Assembly (NCBI GenBank): GCA_963575745.1
Contig: CAUYUJ010015512.1
Location: 86,003-150,002, forward strand
Length of the DNA stretch: 64,000 bases
Origin: Prorocentrum cordatum
Lineage: Eukaryota; Sar; Dinophyceae; Prorocentrales; Prorocentraceae
Direction of reading: 5' to 3'
Part shown: piece by piece, positions 1 to 11,800 of the stretch
Numbering within the stretch: the first letter of the stretch is position 1
How the letters are laid out: every line of letters starts with the position of its first letter
Made by a program: the position numbers and the translations under genes
The notes under the pieces: generated by a model
What the model saw: only the letters and a program-made list of their open reading frames with translations
Databases searched by the model: none
Told to the model about the DNA's origin: nothing

Positions 1-917
1 GCCCGAGACTGTCCAGATACGTCTCCGAACGGCCCCAGGGCTCCCCCAGGTGGTCCCCGAGGCCGCGTTGACGAGGACAGCCCGCGCAATAAAGCCAGGA
101 AGGCATGGCGATCCCGCAACACCCACTTCTGACTGCATTGGAGTATTTCCCTCAACAAGTCTCAAGAGGGTCCCAAGATGCCGCCACGTGCTCCTCAATA
201 GGTTGCAGTGCTCAAGAGCACGAACTGCAACAGTAAAGCAAAGGCAGACGTGACGGCTACGCCATGTTACACCATCGCAAGGGTACACTGCTCCTTATCG
301 TGATCGTGGCTAACACGGGCAACGGCTGGAAGCACGGACCCTTCCCTTTCCCATCAACCAACCTCTCTTCATCATCGTCCGTACTTGCTCTTGCCGTCGT
401 CCTCTCCGCAATCGCTAAGGGTATCCTTCCTCTCCGTCGTCCTTTTCCATCCACGTCCCCATTCCTGTCGCCCACGCGTTCCTCCTCCTCCTCCTCCTCA
501 TCATCATCATCCTCTTCGTCGTCATCCTGCCATGGGCCTCAAGAGGCCCACGAAAGGTTCCAAAGACGATCCCAAGAAGACCCCAACGGCCTCTAAGAAT
601 GCGCAAAGACGCCCAGATGAATAGCGCAGCCATCATGCAACGAATCGCAATTCTGCATCCCCTAACATTGCGTAGTGTTCCCTCTCGCGCACAGGAACCA
701 AGGGTCAAGAACACGATTTCAAACACGAAGCCCCGACCTGCATCGCTGCACGCATGCTGGCAGACATACAGTCCTGCACAACTGCGCATAACGGATGCCG
801 ATTTATCCATGGATGGGTGGAGGGGATGGATGGGGAGGGGGCGGCGGAATGCAGGCGACATGGTATACCTATACGACCACCCTTCGAGTGATAAGGAGGT
901 TCGGGGGGGGGGGAGGA
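1..917. other. Intergenic, no gene seen
   Basis: I see no supportable gene here. From about 340 to 530 the plus strand is pyrimidine-rich and ends in TCC/TCA triplets, which explains the overlapping open frames in all registers. The remainder is unique-looking sequence with no exon-like codon pattern on either strand. Confidence 0.5.
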
Positions 918-929
918 ATCAACGTCTCA

Positions 930-1172
930 CTCGATCGGCCTCACTATCGATCTCGCTATCAATCTCACCGTCGGTCTCGCTCGATCGATCTCACTCGATC
1001 GATCTCTCAATCGATCTCACTCGATCTATTTCTTTCGATCGATCTCACAATCGATCTCACTATCGATCTCACAATCGATTTCACTCTCGATGTCACTATC
1101 GATCTCACAAGCGACCTCACATTCGGTCAAACTATCGATCTCACTATCAATATCACAATCGATCTCACAATC
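930..1172. repeat. Degenerate 12-base tandem repeat (ATCGATCTCACT)
   Basis: About 20 imperfect copies of a 12-base unit close to ATCGATCTCACT run head to tail. Unit length is a multiple of three, so frames stay open without being coding. It passes directly into the ATC microsatellite that follows. Confidence 0.8.
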
Positions 1173-1176
1173 AACG

Positions 1177-1357
1177 TCATCATCCTCATCAGCATCATCA
1201 ACATCATCGTCATCAACGTCATCATCATCATCATCATCAGCATCATCAGTATCGTCGGGACACCATCAGCATCATCACCTCATTACCATCATCATCAATA
1301 TCATCATCATCACCATCATCACCATCGGGACCTCATCATCGTCACCATCAGCATCCG

Positions 1358-1400
<43 letters not shown>

Positions 1401-1571
1401 GGGACACCATTATCACCATATGCATCGGAGCAACACCATCATCATCATCATCTCCTCATCATCATCATGAAACACCTCATCAACATCACCATCATCGGGA
1501 CACCATCATCATCAACAGCAACATCATCATCATCATCAACATCATCATCATCGGGACACCATCATCGTCAC

Positions 1572-1612
<41 letters not shown>

Positions 1613-1673
1613 CGATCACCATCACCATCACCATCACCATCACCATCACCATCACCATCACCATCACCATCAC

Positions 1674-1716
<43 letters not shown>

Positions 1717-1882
1717 GGGACACCATCATCAACATCAGCATCATATTCAACATCATCGGACCACCATCATGAAAATCATCACCATCATCATCATCATCAT
1801 CATCATCATCTCATCATCATCAACATCATCGTCTCGTCATCAATCTTATCATCATCAACATCAGCATCAGCATCAGCATCAG

Positions 1883-1937
<55 letters not shown>

Positions 1938-2021
1938 GGGACACCATCATCATCATAATCACCGTCATCATCATCAGCAGCATCATCATCAACCTCATCA
2001 TCACCATCATCATCGGGGCAC

Positions 2022-2071
<50 letters not shown>

Positions 2072-2127
2072 ACATCAGCTCATCATCTCATCATCATCAA
2101 CATCATCGGGATCATCAACATCATCAT
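1177..2127. repeat. ATC trinucleotide microsatellite with recurring interruptions
   Basis: Nearly 950 bases of ATC/CAT triplets. The run is broken at irregular intervals by the same short word, CATCGGGACACC or a near variant, for example near 1256, 1400, 1550, 1717 and 1938, with several copies in the tail near 2131-2165. One stretch (about 1615-1678) is hexameric CATCAC. The long His/Ser/Ile-rich frames are artefacts of the repeat. Confidence 0.9.
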
Positions 2128-2480
2128 GGAACACCGACGGGACACCGGCGGGACACCGACGGGACACCGCGGGAAACCGGCCCCTGGAAAGGAAACAGTT
2201 CGATCTCACCCGATAGTGTAGGTGTACATCAGTTTCGTGTCGTGGTGACCTGCGCGTTGGTTCCTGACCACACGCGAATCGTCCGCGCACTCTCCGCGCC
2301 TCTCCGCGCAGATCGCTCGATATCGGTCGATATTACGGGCCACTGGCGGCACCCACCCTTGAACGCCCGCGCGTTGGGGTCGCCGCTGCGTCGACGTGGA
2401 GTCAAAATTGCCGCCCCGGCGAGCATCCTTCGCGCCCCCCCTCAGCTGGGTAACGGCCATGTTCGCGCCCCTGCATTTAG

Positions 2481-2614
2481 GTCGGGCCTGTCCCCCCCAA
2501 AATTAGAAATACTGAAACAAATACTTCCAAAATGCTCAAAACTAGTTAAAAAATACTCCCTTGACGATTTTAAAACTATTTCTGAATCTTCCCCTGTAGA
2601 GGGACAGGCCCGAC
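2481..2614. mobile_element. Short TIR element, AT-rich interior
   Basis: A perfect 14-base inverted repeat, GTCGGGCCTGTCCC at the left and GGGACAGGCCCGAC at the right, bounds an AT-rich interior of about 105 bases. That size and layout fit a non-autonomous MITE. It has no coding capacity. It lies about 175 bases beyond the stop codon of the minus-strand ARM-like gene. Only one copy is seen in the window. Confidence 0.6.
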
Positions 2615-2788
2615 TAAACCCTGCATGTGACCTGCAGTCAGAGCACGACCCGGGAGAAGGAACGACACTCGTCGTGGGCCTGACCTGCGCCTGGATGCAC
2701 GCGACATGCCAGGGCAGGACATCCGGCGCCACTAACAACTCGGGGCGGCAGGTTTGTCACCACGTTTGGCCCCCGTGAGGGCCCGCCC

Positions 2789-2861
2789 TCACTGGGCCGC
2801 GAGGCCGTCGAACAACTGCTCGGGATGAAATGCCGGCCCGAAGCGAACGGGTCGGAAGTCC
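2789..2861 (-). CDS. ARM-like gene, last exon and stop
   Basis: 73 bases after CCCCAG|G, completing Arg, then DFRPVRFGPAFHPEQLFDG and LAAQ before TGA at 2791-2789. It is in frame with the penultimate exon whether or not the 51-base intron is removed. Confidence 0.55.
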
Positions 2862-5800
2862 CTGGGGCCATGCAAAGAAAGGCTATTCGCCGGATGTCTG
2901 GGAGGGGGGGGCCTCATGTCGGATGTCCAGAGGTGGGCCTCATTCCAGTGGCGGGATGGGCCGAAGGTTGCCAGATAGTCCCTCTCGAGCGCGATCTTCA
3001 TCGCGGCCTTGACGGTCGGGCTCGCGGCGATCCGCGCCCCAAGGCTGTCGCTGCGCCGAGAGACGTTGCGCAGGGCGATCAGCGCCCGGGAGTACACCTG
3101 CTTGAGTCTCGAAAGGCGCGCCAGGGGGGAATGGCGAAGGCAACGCCCTCCTCAGAAGGCGGCGGGTCTCCTCGGAAGCCCCCTGGCCTTCTGAGAGGTC
3201 TGTGGCGTCTTCGGGGAGGGCGCAGGGCACTTCCCAGAACGCCCGAGGCCTCCCGGGCCCTTCTGAGGAGACCCAGCCTTCTCGCTTCCCCCCCAGGGCC
3301 TCGCCGCCGAGAGGTGCGAACTTGCGCCCGTGGGGGCGCCAATCTTACACCGAACCGATCCAGGCCAGGCCTTCTCTGGATGTGGCAATAATCGCCCCCC
3401 CCCTTGGATCCGCTGGGGGGGTTTGGGCACGTGCTGTCGGAATGGGTGGAGGGGAATTGGAGGAAAAGGACCAGGATCAGGAGGGGTAGGAGGATGGAGG
3501 GGGGCGGGATTGGGCAGGGCCAGTCAGAAGGTTAATCCCCCCCCCTTGATAAATGACCCATCCAGAGTATCCTCGGCCCTGATCGGCGCAGAAACGCCCT
3601 CCTGGCACTGGCCGAGGACGCATACGCACAGGCCCTGGGTCCAGGACCTGTCCGGCCAGCGCCGGCGTCGCGCCAATGTCATGTGAGCAGGCGCTGACTG
3701 TCCCAACGAAATGTTCGTAGAACCCAGAAATGCTCCAACAACAAAAACAATGCTCTTAGAGCATCAACCCGATGTGTTGAAATAGGCCAGTCTCGGCCAG
3801 AAATGTTCTGAGAACACTTCGAGCAGACCACAGGAGGCTCTTAGAATTACGCTGCCCCCGTTGTACTTAAGAATCACATCCCAGAAATAATTTCGAGCAC
3901 CTGGAAAAGTGTCGAAACAGTGTCCAACGAGTGTCTTCCAGGGCCCGACACGTGAAAACCCTCGAGTTTCGATGCTTGGTGCTCGAATTTGTTTCTAGCG
4001 GTTCAGGCGAAAGTAGGGTTGGAACATCAGAATCTTGGAACATTCTCTGGTGGGCTTGTAGGGAAGCCAAGACTCTTCGCCACTGCTTGACTCATTGGCG
4101 CCGTCCTCCGCTTCGCATGATGACATTCCGATGTGCTGAAAAAAAAAACAGTCTCGGCCAGAAATACTGTTCTGAGAACACTTCGAACAGACCACAAGAG
4201 ATTATTAAGACCTTCCTTGGTGTACTTACAGGGAAGCCGGGCGCTTCGCCACTGCTTAACTCATTGGCGCCGCCCTCCGCTTCGCATGGTGACACCACGA
4301 GCCAACACGACGGCTCGTGCGGGCCGCCTGCACGGCGGGGCACAACCCGGCAGCGAGCCGGGGAGGCGAACATAAGGCGGGCCTTCTCGGATTGAGCAGG
4401 GACCGACCGTCCCGGCATTCTTATAAGCCTACCACGGCATGTGTCCTGGAACCCAACAATGTTCTAAGAAGAAAACCAATGTTCGTAGAACATAATCCCG
4501 ATGTGTCAAAACAAGACGGTCCCAGCCAGAAATGTTCTAAGAACATTTCGTGCAGGCCACAAAAGGTTCTTAGAACATTCGTTGGTAGGCCTACGTATAG
4601 GCGAGCTAGGACGCTTCGCCACTGCTTGATCGGACGGCTCCGAAGTCCCCCGGCCTTCTGAACGTTTTCCAAGCCTTCCCCGCAGACGCAGAACACTCAT
4701 CAGAAGGCCCGAGTGCTTCAGAGAAGCCCCGCCGCCTTCTGAGATGGCTTCTCCTTCTCACTTCTCTCCCTCCACTTCTCTCTCCCTCGCTCGCCGCCGA
4801 GAACCAACACGACGGCTCACGCGAGCCGCCTCCGCGGCGGGAAGCGACAACCACGCGGAAAGAGAGAGATCCCGCTCACGCGAACGGTACCCTGCGCGAG
4901 CAGGCTAGAGGAACAACAAGCGGCATGACTCAACATGCTAAACTCTCGGAAGTCTGCACGAATATCTTAGAACGGCGCTGGGCCAGGATTGCGCCGGAAG
5001 CGCTGCCAGCGGGGTCAGGCGCCGATCCAAGAAACCCGCGCGGACTCCCCAAAATTTTCGCATGCATTGTTTCTTGAGTTTCTGCGCCGCTCGCCTTCAC
5101 GTAGGGCTTCCCGCCGGCCTCGACGCTCTGCACCTCCGCCTGCAGCCTGCAGACGATGGCGTCCACTCCCCGCTGGATCGCGTCCTGGTGCTGGGAGAGA
5201 TCACCGCCCGTGCTGCACGCGGCGGCCGTGGCATCCTGGATGAGAAACTCGAGCACGCGCCCCAGCGCCGTGATCCCGGCTGGAGCGGGGCAGTCCTCAA
5301 CGGGAGGGAGAAGGTTCTGTTACCGCTTCCTTCATTTTGGCCCTTGGGGGGCCTCCTGGGCGGCCCTCCTCGCCGCGGGTGGATGCTCCTCGAGATTGTG
5401 CTCGGAGCGCACCCCAGGAAAGGTCAGTGAGTGGCGGTATCGGGACCCTCTTGCCCCCCCGGGCCTGGCCCATTCCCCTGGTGATGATGAGCCCTACGGC
5501 GTCGATCTTGAGCAAACTTGAGGAGTCGCACTCCTCCGCTTTCTCGATGGCCTGCAAAGACGCCTCGACCTGCGCATTCCCCCACCGACCGCCCTGGATG
5601 GCCTCCAGCACGCCCACCACTCCAGCGACCGTCAGTCGAACCCTGCTCAGGTTGGAGAGAGTCTGACTGTGCTCCTGCAGTGCCATGATGGAGTCCAAGA
5701 GTGCAATGAACTCGTTCCTAATGGCACGCCAGGGGGGCGTACGGCAACAATGGGTACGGTGCCCAACAGAGCATGCTGTCCGAAACCGACAGCGGCCGCT

Positions 5801-8800
5801 GCTGGGCAGGCGAGCTTGCGCCTCGAATGGACAGAGCCCGCGGCGACTTAAGCAGCGAATCCTGTTCGAAATGGGCAGAAACTGCTGCTGGCCTTCGTCC
5901 CCGTTAAGTTCTGTACCCACTTCGGTCGCAATCGCCGATCCTGTACGCACGCAACGACCTGATGGCGCTCGAGTTGCCCTCGACCACCCTCACCAGAGCT
6001 CGAGCCGCGCTCCACTGCAGGTCGCGTTCGTCCAGGTGGGCCTGCATCGCCAGGACGATGGGCGGCACGGCCATAGCGGCCACTTCGTGGTCCGACCCGG
6101 GCACCTTCCCAGACCCCCGATGCTTCGGTCGCTGCCATCGCCTCGCTCTGCCCAGACGTCGGCCTCCGGCGCCCCTTTGTCCCCCGGGCCGAGCAAATAT
6201 GAGCACGGGGCGCAAAACCACCCGAAGGGAATGGTGGGCCTGTTTTCCACCACCGCCACCATAAGTTGGACGGGGACGGGGTCCTCCCCCTCCCCCTCCT
6301 CCCCCTCCTCCTCGTCCTCCTCCTCCCTCCTCCTCCTCCACCTCCTCCTGCTCCTCCTCCTCCTCCTCCTCCTCCTCCTCCTCCTCCTCCTCCTCCTCCT
6401 CCCCCTCCTCCTTATGGTGGTGGTGGTGGAAAACAGGCCCATCAGGGAAAGCGTTTGGAACTCTGGGGCCGCGGACGGGAAAGATCATGCCGGAGCAGGC
6501 CTGGGCCTGGCAGGCCAGACACGCACTTCCAGGGCCGGCGCCCGGCCCCCCTCGGGAGGCCTCCCGTGCTCGGGGTCGGAGGGCCGCGCCGCGTCGCCGA
6601 TGTACTGGCGCCGTCGGCGATGCATCGGCGACGTCGGCGTAGAGGCAATCGGGCCCCACATCGAGCGGCGTCGCCGATGCACTGGCGACGCGGGGCGATC
6701 CTCCGACCCCACCTGCTCTGACCACATCCGGGAGACCTAGAACTTGGAAAGCCCCAAAGGAGCCGATGCCGCTACTCCCTGGGCCTCTTCTGGGGTGCGT
6801 GCTGACTGGAATGTCGAGGCGATTCCAGCCGTGGCGACGAGGGCTTCCCAGGAGGCCCAAAGAGGGGGGAAACAAAGGAATGGTAGCGGGGGGGCGCTGG
6901 GAGCAGCCGCCTGGTTGGGGGGGGGCGCAGGCGCAGGCGCAGAGTTTGCGCGGAGCTTGCTGCTGCTGTTCGGACCTCGCCGCGAGGCGGGTGGCCCTCT
7001 TCAGAGGCCTGGGGGGCTTCTCAGAAGCCCTGCCCTGCCCTGCTTAGAATGCCTCCCCCCCTGCGCTGGGGCCCGACGCAGACGCAGTGTTTGTGCAGAG
7101 GTTGCTGCTGTTCGAACGTCGGCGCGAGGCGAGTGGCCCTCTACGGAGGCCAGGGGGCTTCTTAGAAGTCCTACAATCCAACTCCATAATAAATATGCGC
7201 GGTAAGGATGCAAGACCCGCGGAAATCCCAGACGTCAATGGCTCAGGATGGGCCGAAGAAGCAGGGATGCAGGAGTAGCCTTGATGATGAAGCAGTGCAT
7301 CATTACAAGAGGCGTCGACAGTATAAGAGGCTCCAGGGATTCTCAGAAGCTTTATCTTGCTGTTCTCAGGAGGCCGCCGTTCGCTTTGGACTAACGTTGG
7401 CTTGCGTGACCGTCGCGTCTTAACGTGCACAAGGCAAAAAGACGGTGAGAGCCAAGCTGCCCCCCCCCCTTGCGTCTCCCCCCAGGCCCGCGCAGCCGAT
7501 CCTTGGCGCAAGACATGAAGCCCTCGGCGGATCCTTGACCCCGGGGGCTTCCCCCGGGGTCAGCGAGTCCAGCCTTGGTGGTCGTTTGACGGTCCGGGGC
7601 CGAGCCCGACGGCGACGGGGAAGACACACACGGGCCTCCGAGAGCTGAGACGAAGCCAGGACGAGGATAACATCGGGTGAGGATGCATCGAAGATCTCCG
7701 AAACCAGGCTCTCCCATAGCGTTCTGGAACGCTCTGCTCTGAGAGCGCTTCAGAACGCTCTGAAACGGATGCATCCTCGCCCTGACCCCGTGCGACGAGC
7801 CCCCCCTTCTTCACGGCGAGCCCCGGCTCTGCGCAATGAGTCCCAGGCGAGCCCGCTGCTCCCCCCCGCCCAGCCCCCGGGGGGACGCCCCCGAGCAGCG
7901 GGGGCGCGAGGCCGACGGGGGAGGCCTTCGGCATCGGCGAATCACCTGATCACTTTTTCCTCCTGGCCCCCTGGCGGCGCGCACAAGGGGAGAAAGGAGA
8001 GGGGGGGAGTCTTCCTGGAAGGACGCCGCCTCTTAGAAAGCGCAGGCCCCACACCTGCAGGCGGGGCCCGCGCCTTCTACGAAGCAGGGGTGCTTCTGAG
8101 GAGCCTGCCCCCTCCCTTATCCCCCCCCCTGCGCGTGGCTGAACCTTGGCGCCGAGCATCAGGCCCATGACGTCTAGGCTTCGCGACCTTGGCACAAAGG
8201 AGCGTGTCCCTGCGTGCAGGGGGTCCTGGACCCCTGAGTTTCTCACTCTCATCCCGAGCCGTCCTTTTTCAGTAAAGGCAACTCCTGGGAGGTCCTCGTG
8301 CGAACGATCAAGGGCTATTCGGCCCGATTGCAAGAGCATGGAGCCGGATGAGCACAAGTGAAGCCCGCGGTTAAACCGGGTTGGACTGGATCAAGCAAGA
8401 TCAAATAAGCTCAGACAAGACTCTGCCAAACTCGGCTGGGTTCCGACAACGGATATACCAGCGCCGATGCTGAAACCAACCTCCCCCAAATTGCATGCCT
8501 ATGTTGCCGAGGACCTGGGGACCCTGGGAGGGCACATGCAGCCCGAAAGCGACTGACAACAAAAACTTCAAGAACCCACCTCAATCCCACCAGCCCTCTG
8601 GGCGTAGGTGGTCTAGAGCAGATCCTCTTCCACCCCTCCCTCTTCCCCCTTGGGGAGGGGTTTACCCCTCCCCCTACCCCCTCCCCTGGACCTGGACGGG
8701 GGGGGCCGCGGCGCGTTGCAGCGTCCAAGATGGCCAAAGATGGCTTCAAAAGCGCCTCAGAGAGCCCAAGATGAGCTCCAAGATGGCTCAAGATAGCGCA

Positions 8801-11800
8801 AGATCGCTCACGATGGCTCCTAAGATGCTCCAAGAGGCCCCAAGACGATCCCAAGACGGCTCCAAGTGGCCAAAGAGCTCCCTAAGGAGGCCCCGACGAG
8901 GCCAACATCGTCCCAAAACCTAAGGAAAAAACACTGTTTTTTGCTTTCTCGCCTTTTCGCTTCCGATGGACATCTGAGGCCTCAATATGGCTCCACGATG
9001 GCCCAAAAGGGCACCACGAGAGGCCCAAGAGAGCCCCAAGACGGCCCCAAAAGCGCCCAAGAGCGCTCCAAGAGCGCTCCAAGAGGGGCCCAAGAGGCGA
9101 TTCATGGGGCTCCCGAGGGGGGAGGCTAATTGGAGCTCCCCTCTTGTTTGATCGACTCCCTCCAAGATGGCCCCAAGATCGCCCCTAAGGCTCCCTAGAG
9201 CGCCTCAAGAGGGTCCCAAGAGGCGCCCAAGATGCCCCAAGGCGCCCAAAAAGCCCTCCAAGAGGCTCTCAAAAGACCCCCAAGAAGCCGTCCTCTTCCT
9301 CTTCCTCTTCCTCAACCACCTCTTTCTCTTCCTTCCTCCTCCTCCTCCCCCTCCTCCTCCTCCTCCTCCTCCTCCTTCTCCTCCTTCTCCTCCCTCTGCT
9401 CCTTCTCCTCCTTCTCGTCCTCCTCGTCCTCGCCCTACTCCATATCCTCCTCATTCTCCTCCTCCTCCTCCTCCTCTTCCTCCTCCTCCGACGACGACGA
9501 CGATTCCTCTTCCATCCTCCCCCTCTCCGGGTCTGTGACAGCTTCCCCCGCCCTTTGTTATTCTGCATGCTCCCCGACTTCCCTGATCACCTCAACTCCC
9601 CTGAGCATCGTTTCTGGATGGGCTGGTGGGGATACGCGAAGCGTCAGCAATTGTTCTGTTTACTCCCCCCTCCCGTGACGTCCAATACGGGGCGGGGGGA
9701 GGGGGGTCGGGCCCCCCTGGCGGGGTAACGGTAACGTGGCGGGCGCCGGCATGGTAGTAGCAGTAATACTAGTGGTAGCAATGCTAATGGCAACTAGCAG
9801 CACCAGCAAGGCCGGCAACCGCTACGACGACGACGAACATATTGTGAACATGTGATCCGACAAACTGCTTTGACCTTTCCCCCGTACCCATACGCTAAGT
9901 CTTTTCACCCAAGCCAACTTCCTTTTCTAGGGGGCTTGATTTGATACCAGCGTCTGGAAGAAACATTCAACAGTGAATTATACATGCGCACCATGCCGCT
10001 ATGGCCGTCATGCGAGCTAATGTCCCCACGGGCAGCTCAATATTTTGATTGAGGTGCGAAGAAGTCTCGACCGAGAACGCCGGTCCTGAGTGGGGGCCTC
10101 TCTGGCCAGGGCGTCTCGGAATGAATTGTGAGGACGTGTCGAGGCGGTTGTCGTCGTAGCTGTGCCGTTACCAACTTCAGTGAATTGCGAAGAAAATTGG
10201 GGCGAGAGCGCCATTCGTGAATGTTCGGGGCTCTCTGCCCGAAGAGTCGCCGAGTAATTTGTGAGGAAGAATAGAGCGGAAGCCGTTGTCGTCTAGTCGG
10301 TGCCAGGCCGTCACCAACTTCAATTGATTGCGAGGAAGTCTCGAGCAAGAGCTGTTCCTGCGTTTGGTGGCCTCTATGGCCAAAGTGCATCGGAATAATT
10401 TGTGAGCCGTCGACGTCGTAGGTCGGGATTCATTAACGGAGGTTTGCCCTCAAGCCCGCGCTCGAGCGGGAGCCTCGCTTTCAAAGAAAATGTAGCCCGC
10501 GTCGACGAGAACGCCCAGAAACGGTTCCTTAGGTCAACAATTACCATCATCTACAAATGCGTATTCGACTACGACGGGAACAATGAGTCGTTGTCCCAGT
10601 ATCAATACCAGTGATCACACGAGCGATAGTAGCAACAACAGGCTGTCAAAGTACCGTGAAAACCAAAGCACACCTGCCAACGCTAGATGCCATTTCGAGA
10701 GGGGGGGAGGGGGCGACCCCCCGTGACAGACGTTGCCGGACCACCGATCAACACAAACTCTTCCCTCGGGAGCCCTTCTGCCCCTCCACGGCGAGCGACC
10801 GCAACACCAGGTTGTCTGGGAACCGCTCGAGGGCGGCACGCGCCAGCTCGGCAAGCTCGCGCCGCTCCTGGAAGATGAGCCAAACCGCAGAGGCCCAGCG
10901 GCATCCCCCGATCCGATGTTTGTTGCCCAGACGGTGCCCATCCACGAATGCCGTCCAAAACCGACAGCGACCACTGTCGGGCAGACGACCTTCCACCTCC
11001 AGAGTGCAGCGTCGGGCCGCGACGACACCGACAGCTAGATCTGTCCAGAATGGGCAGGAGCTGCTGTCGCTCTTCGTCTCCATTCTTTGTGTGGACCCAT
11101 TTCGATTACACCAAATGTGGAAATTCTGTGCCCCAGACATCTTCCGATATAATGTCTTCCATCTGTGGCCCCAAAGATCGCAACCCCTTTCACGAAGGTA
11201 ATTATGCGTCCCCGATCCATGTTTGAGGGCCTCGGGGCTTGATAAGGGGCCTGGGGGCCGAAATCGAGGAACATCGTCGGGATTGAGCAATTCAAATCGT
11301 CGGAGATCTCGGGACAAAGACTTTCGGAGGCCTGCATGGATCTCTTGGATCGGCGCTGAACCCCCCTGGCGACGCCGCTACAGATGCTTTCCGCGCGACA
11401 AGGGTCCAGCGCCGACCCAAGAAATCTTAGCGGACCTGCGTTGACGCAGTTCCCCATGTCCTGGGATGAGGTTATATTTATTTCTTAGACGCCTCCACCT
11501 CTTTTCCTCCTCCTCCTTCCTCCTTCCTCCGCCTCCTCCTCCCTCCTCCTCCTCCTCCTCCTCCTCCTCCTCCTCCTCCTCCTCCTCCTCCTCCTCCTCC
11601 TCCTCTCATCCTTCTCCTCTCCCTTCCCCACTCAGGCATAATCATTATCTGACTCATTCGACTCAGACTTACTCATGTTTAGACTCACTCACACAAAGAC
11701 TCACTCATACTCAGACTCACTCGCACTCAGGCGCACAGACTGAATCAGACTCTGACTTTGCCACGCTCAGACTCAGTCATAGACTAATTCACTCAAACTC

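Noticed and set aside
599-2221. A 540-codon plus-strand frame
   Set aside because: Spans 12-mer and ATC repeats; His/Ser/Ile runs only reflect the repeat.
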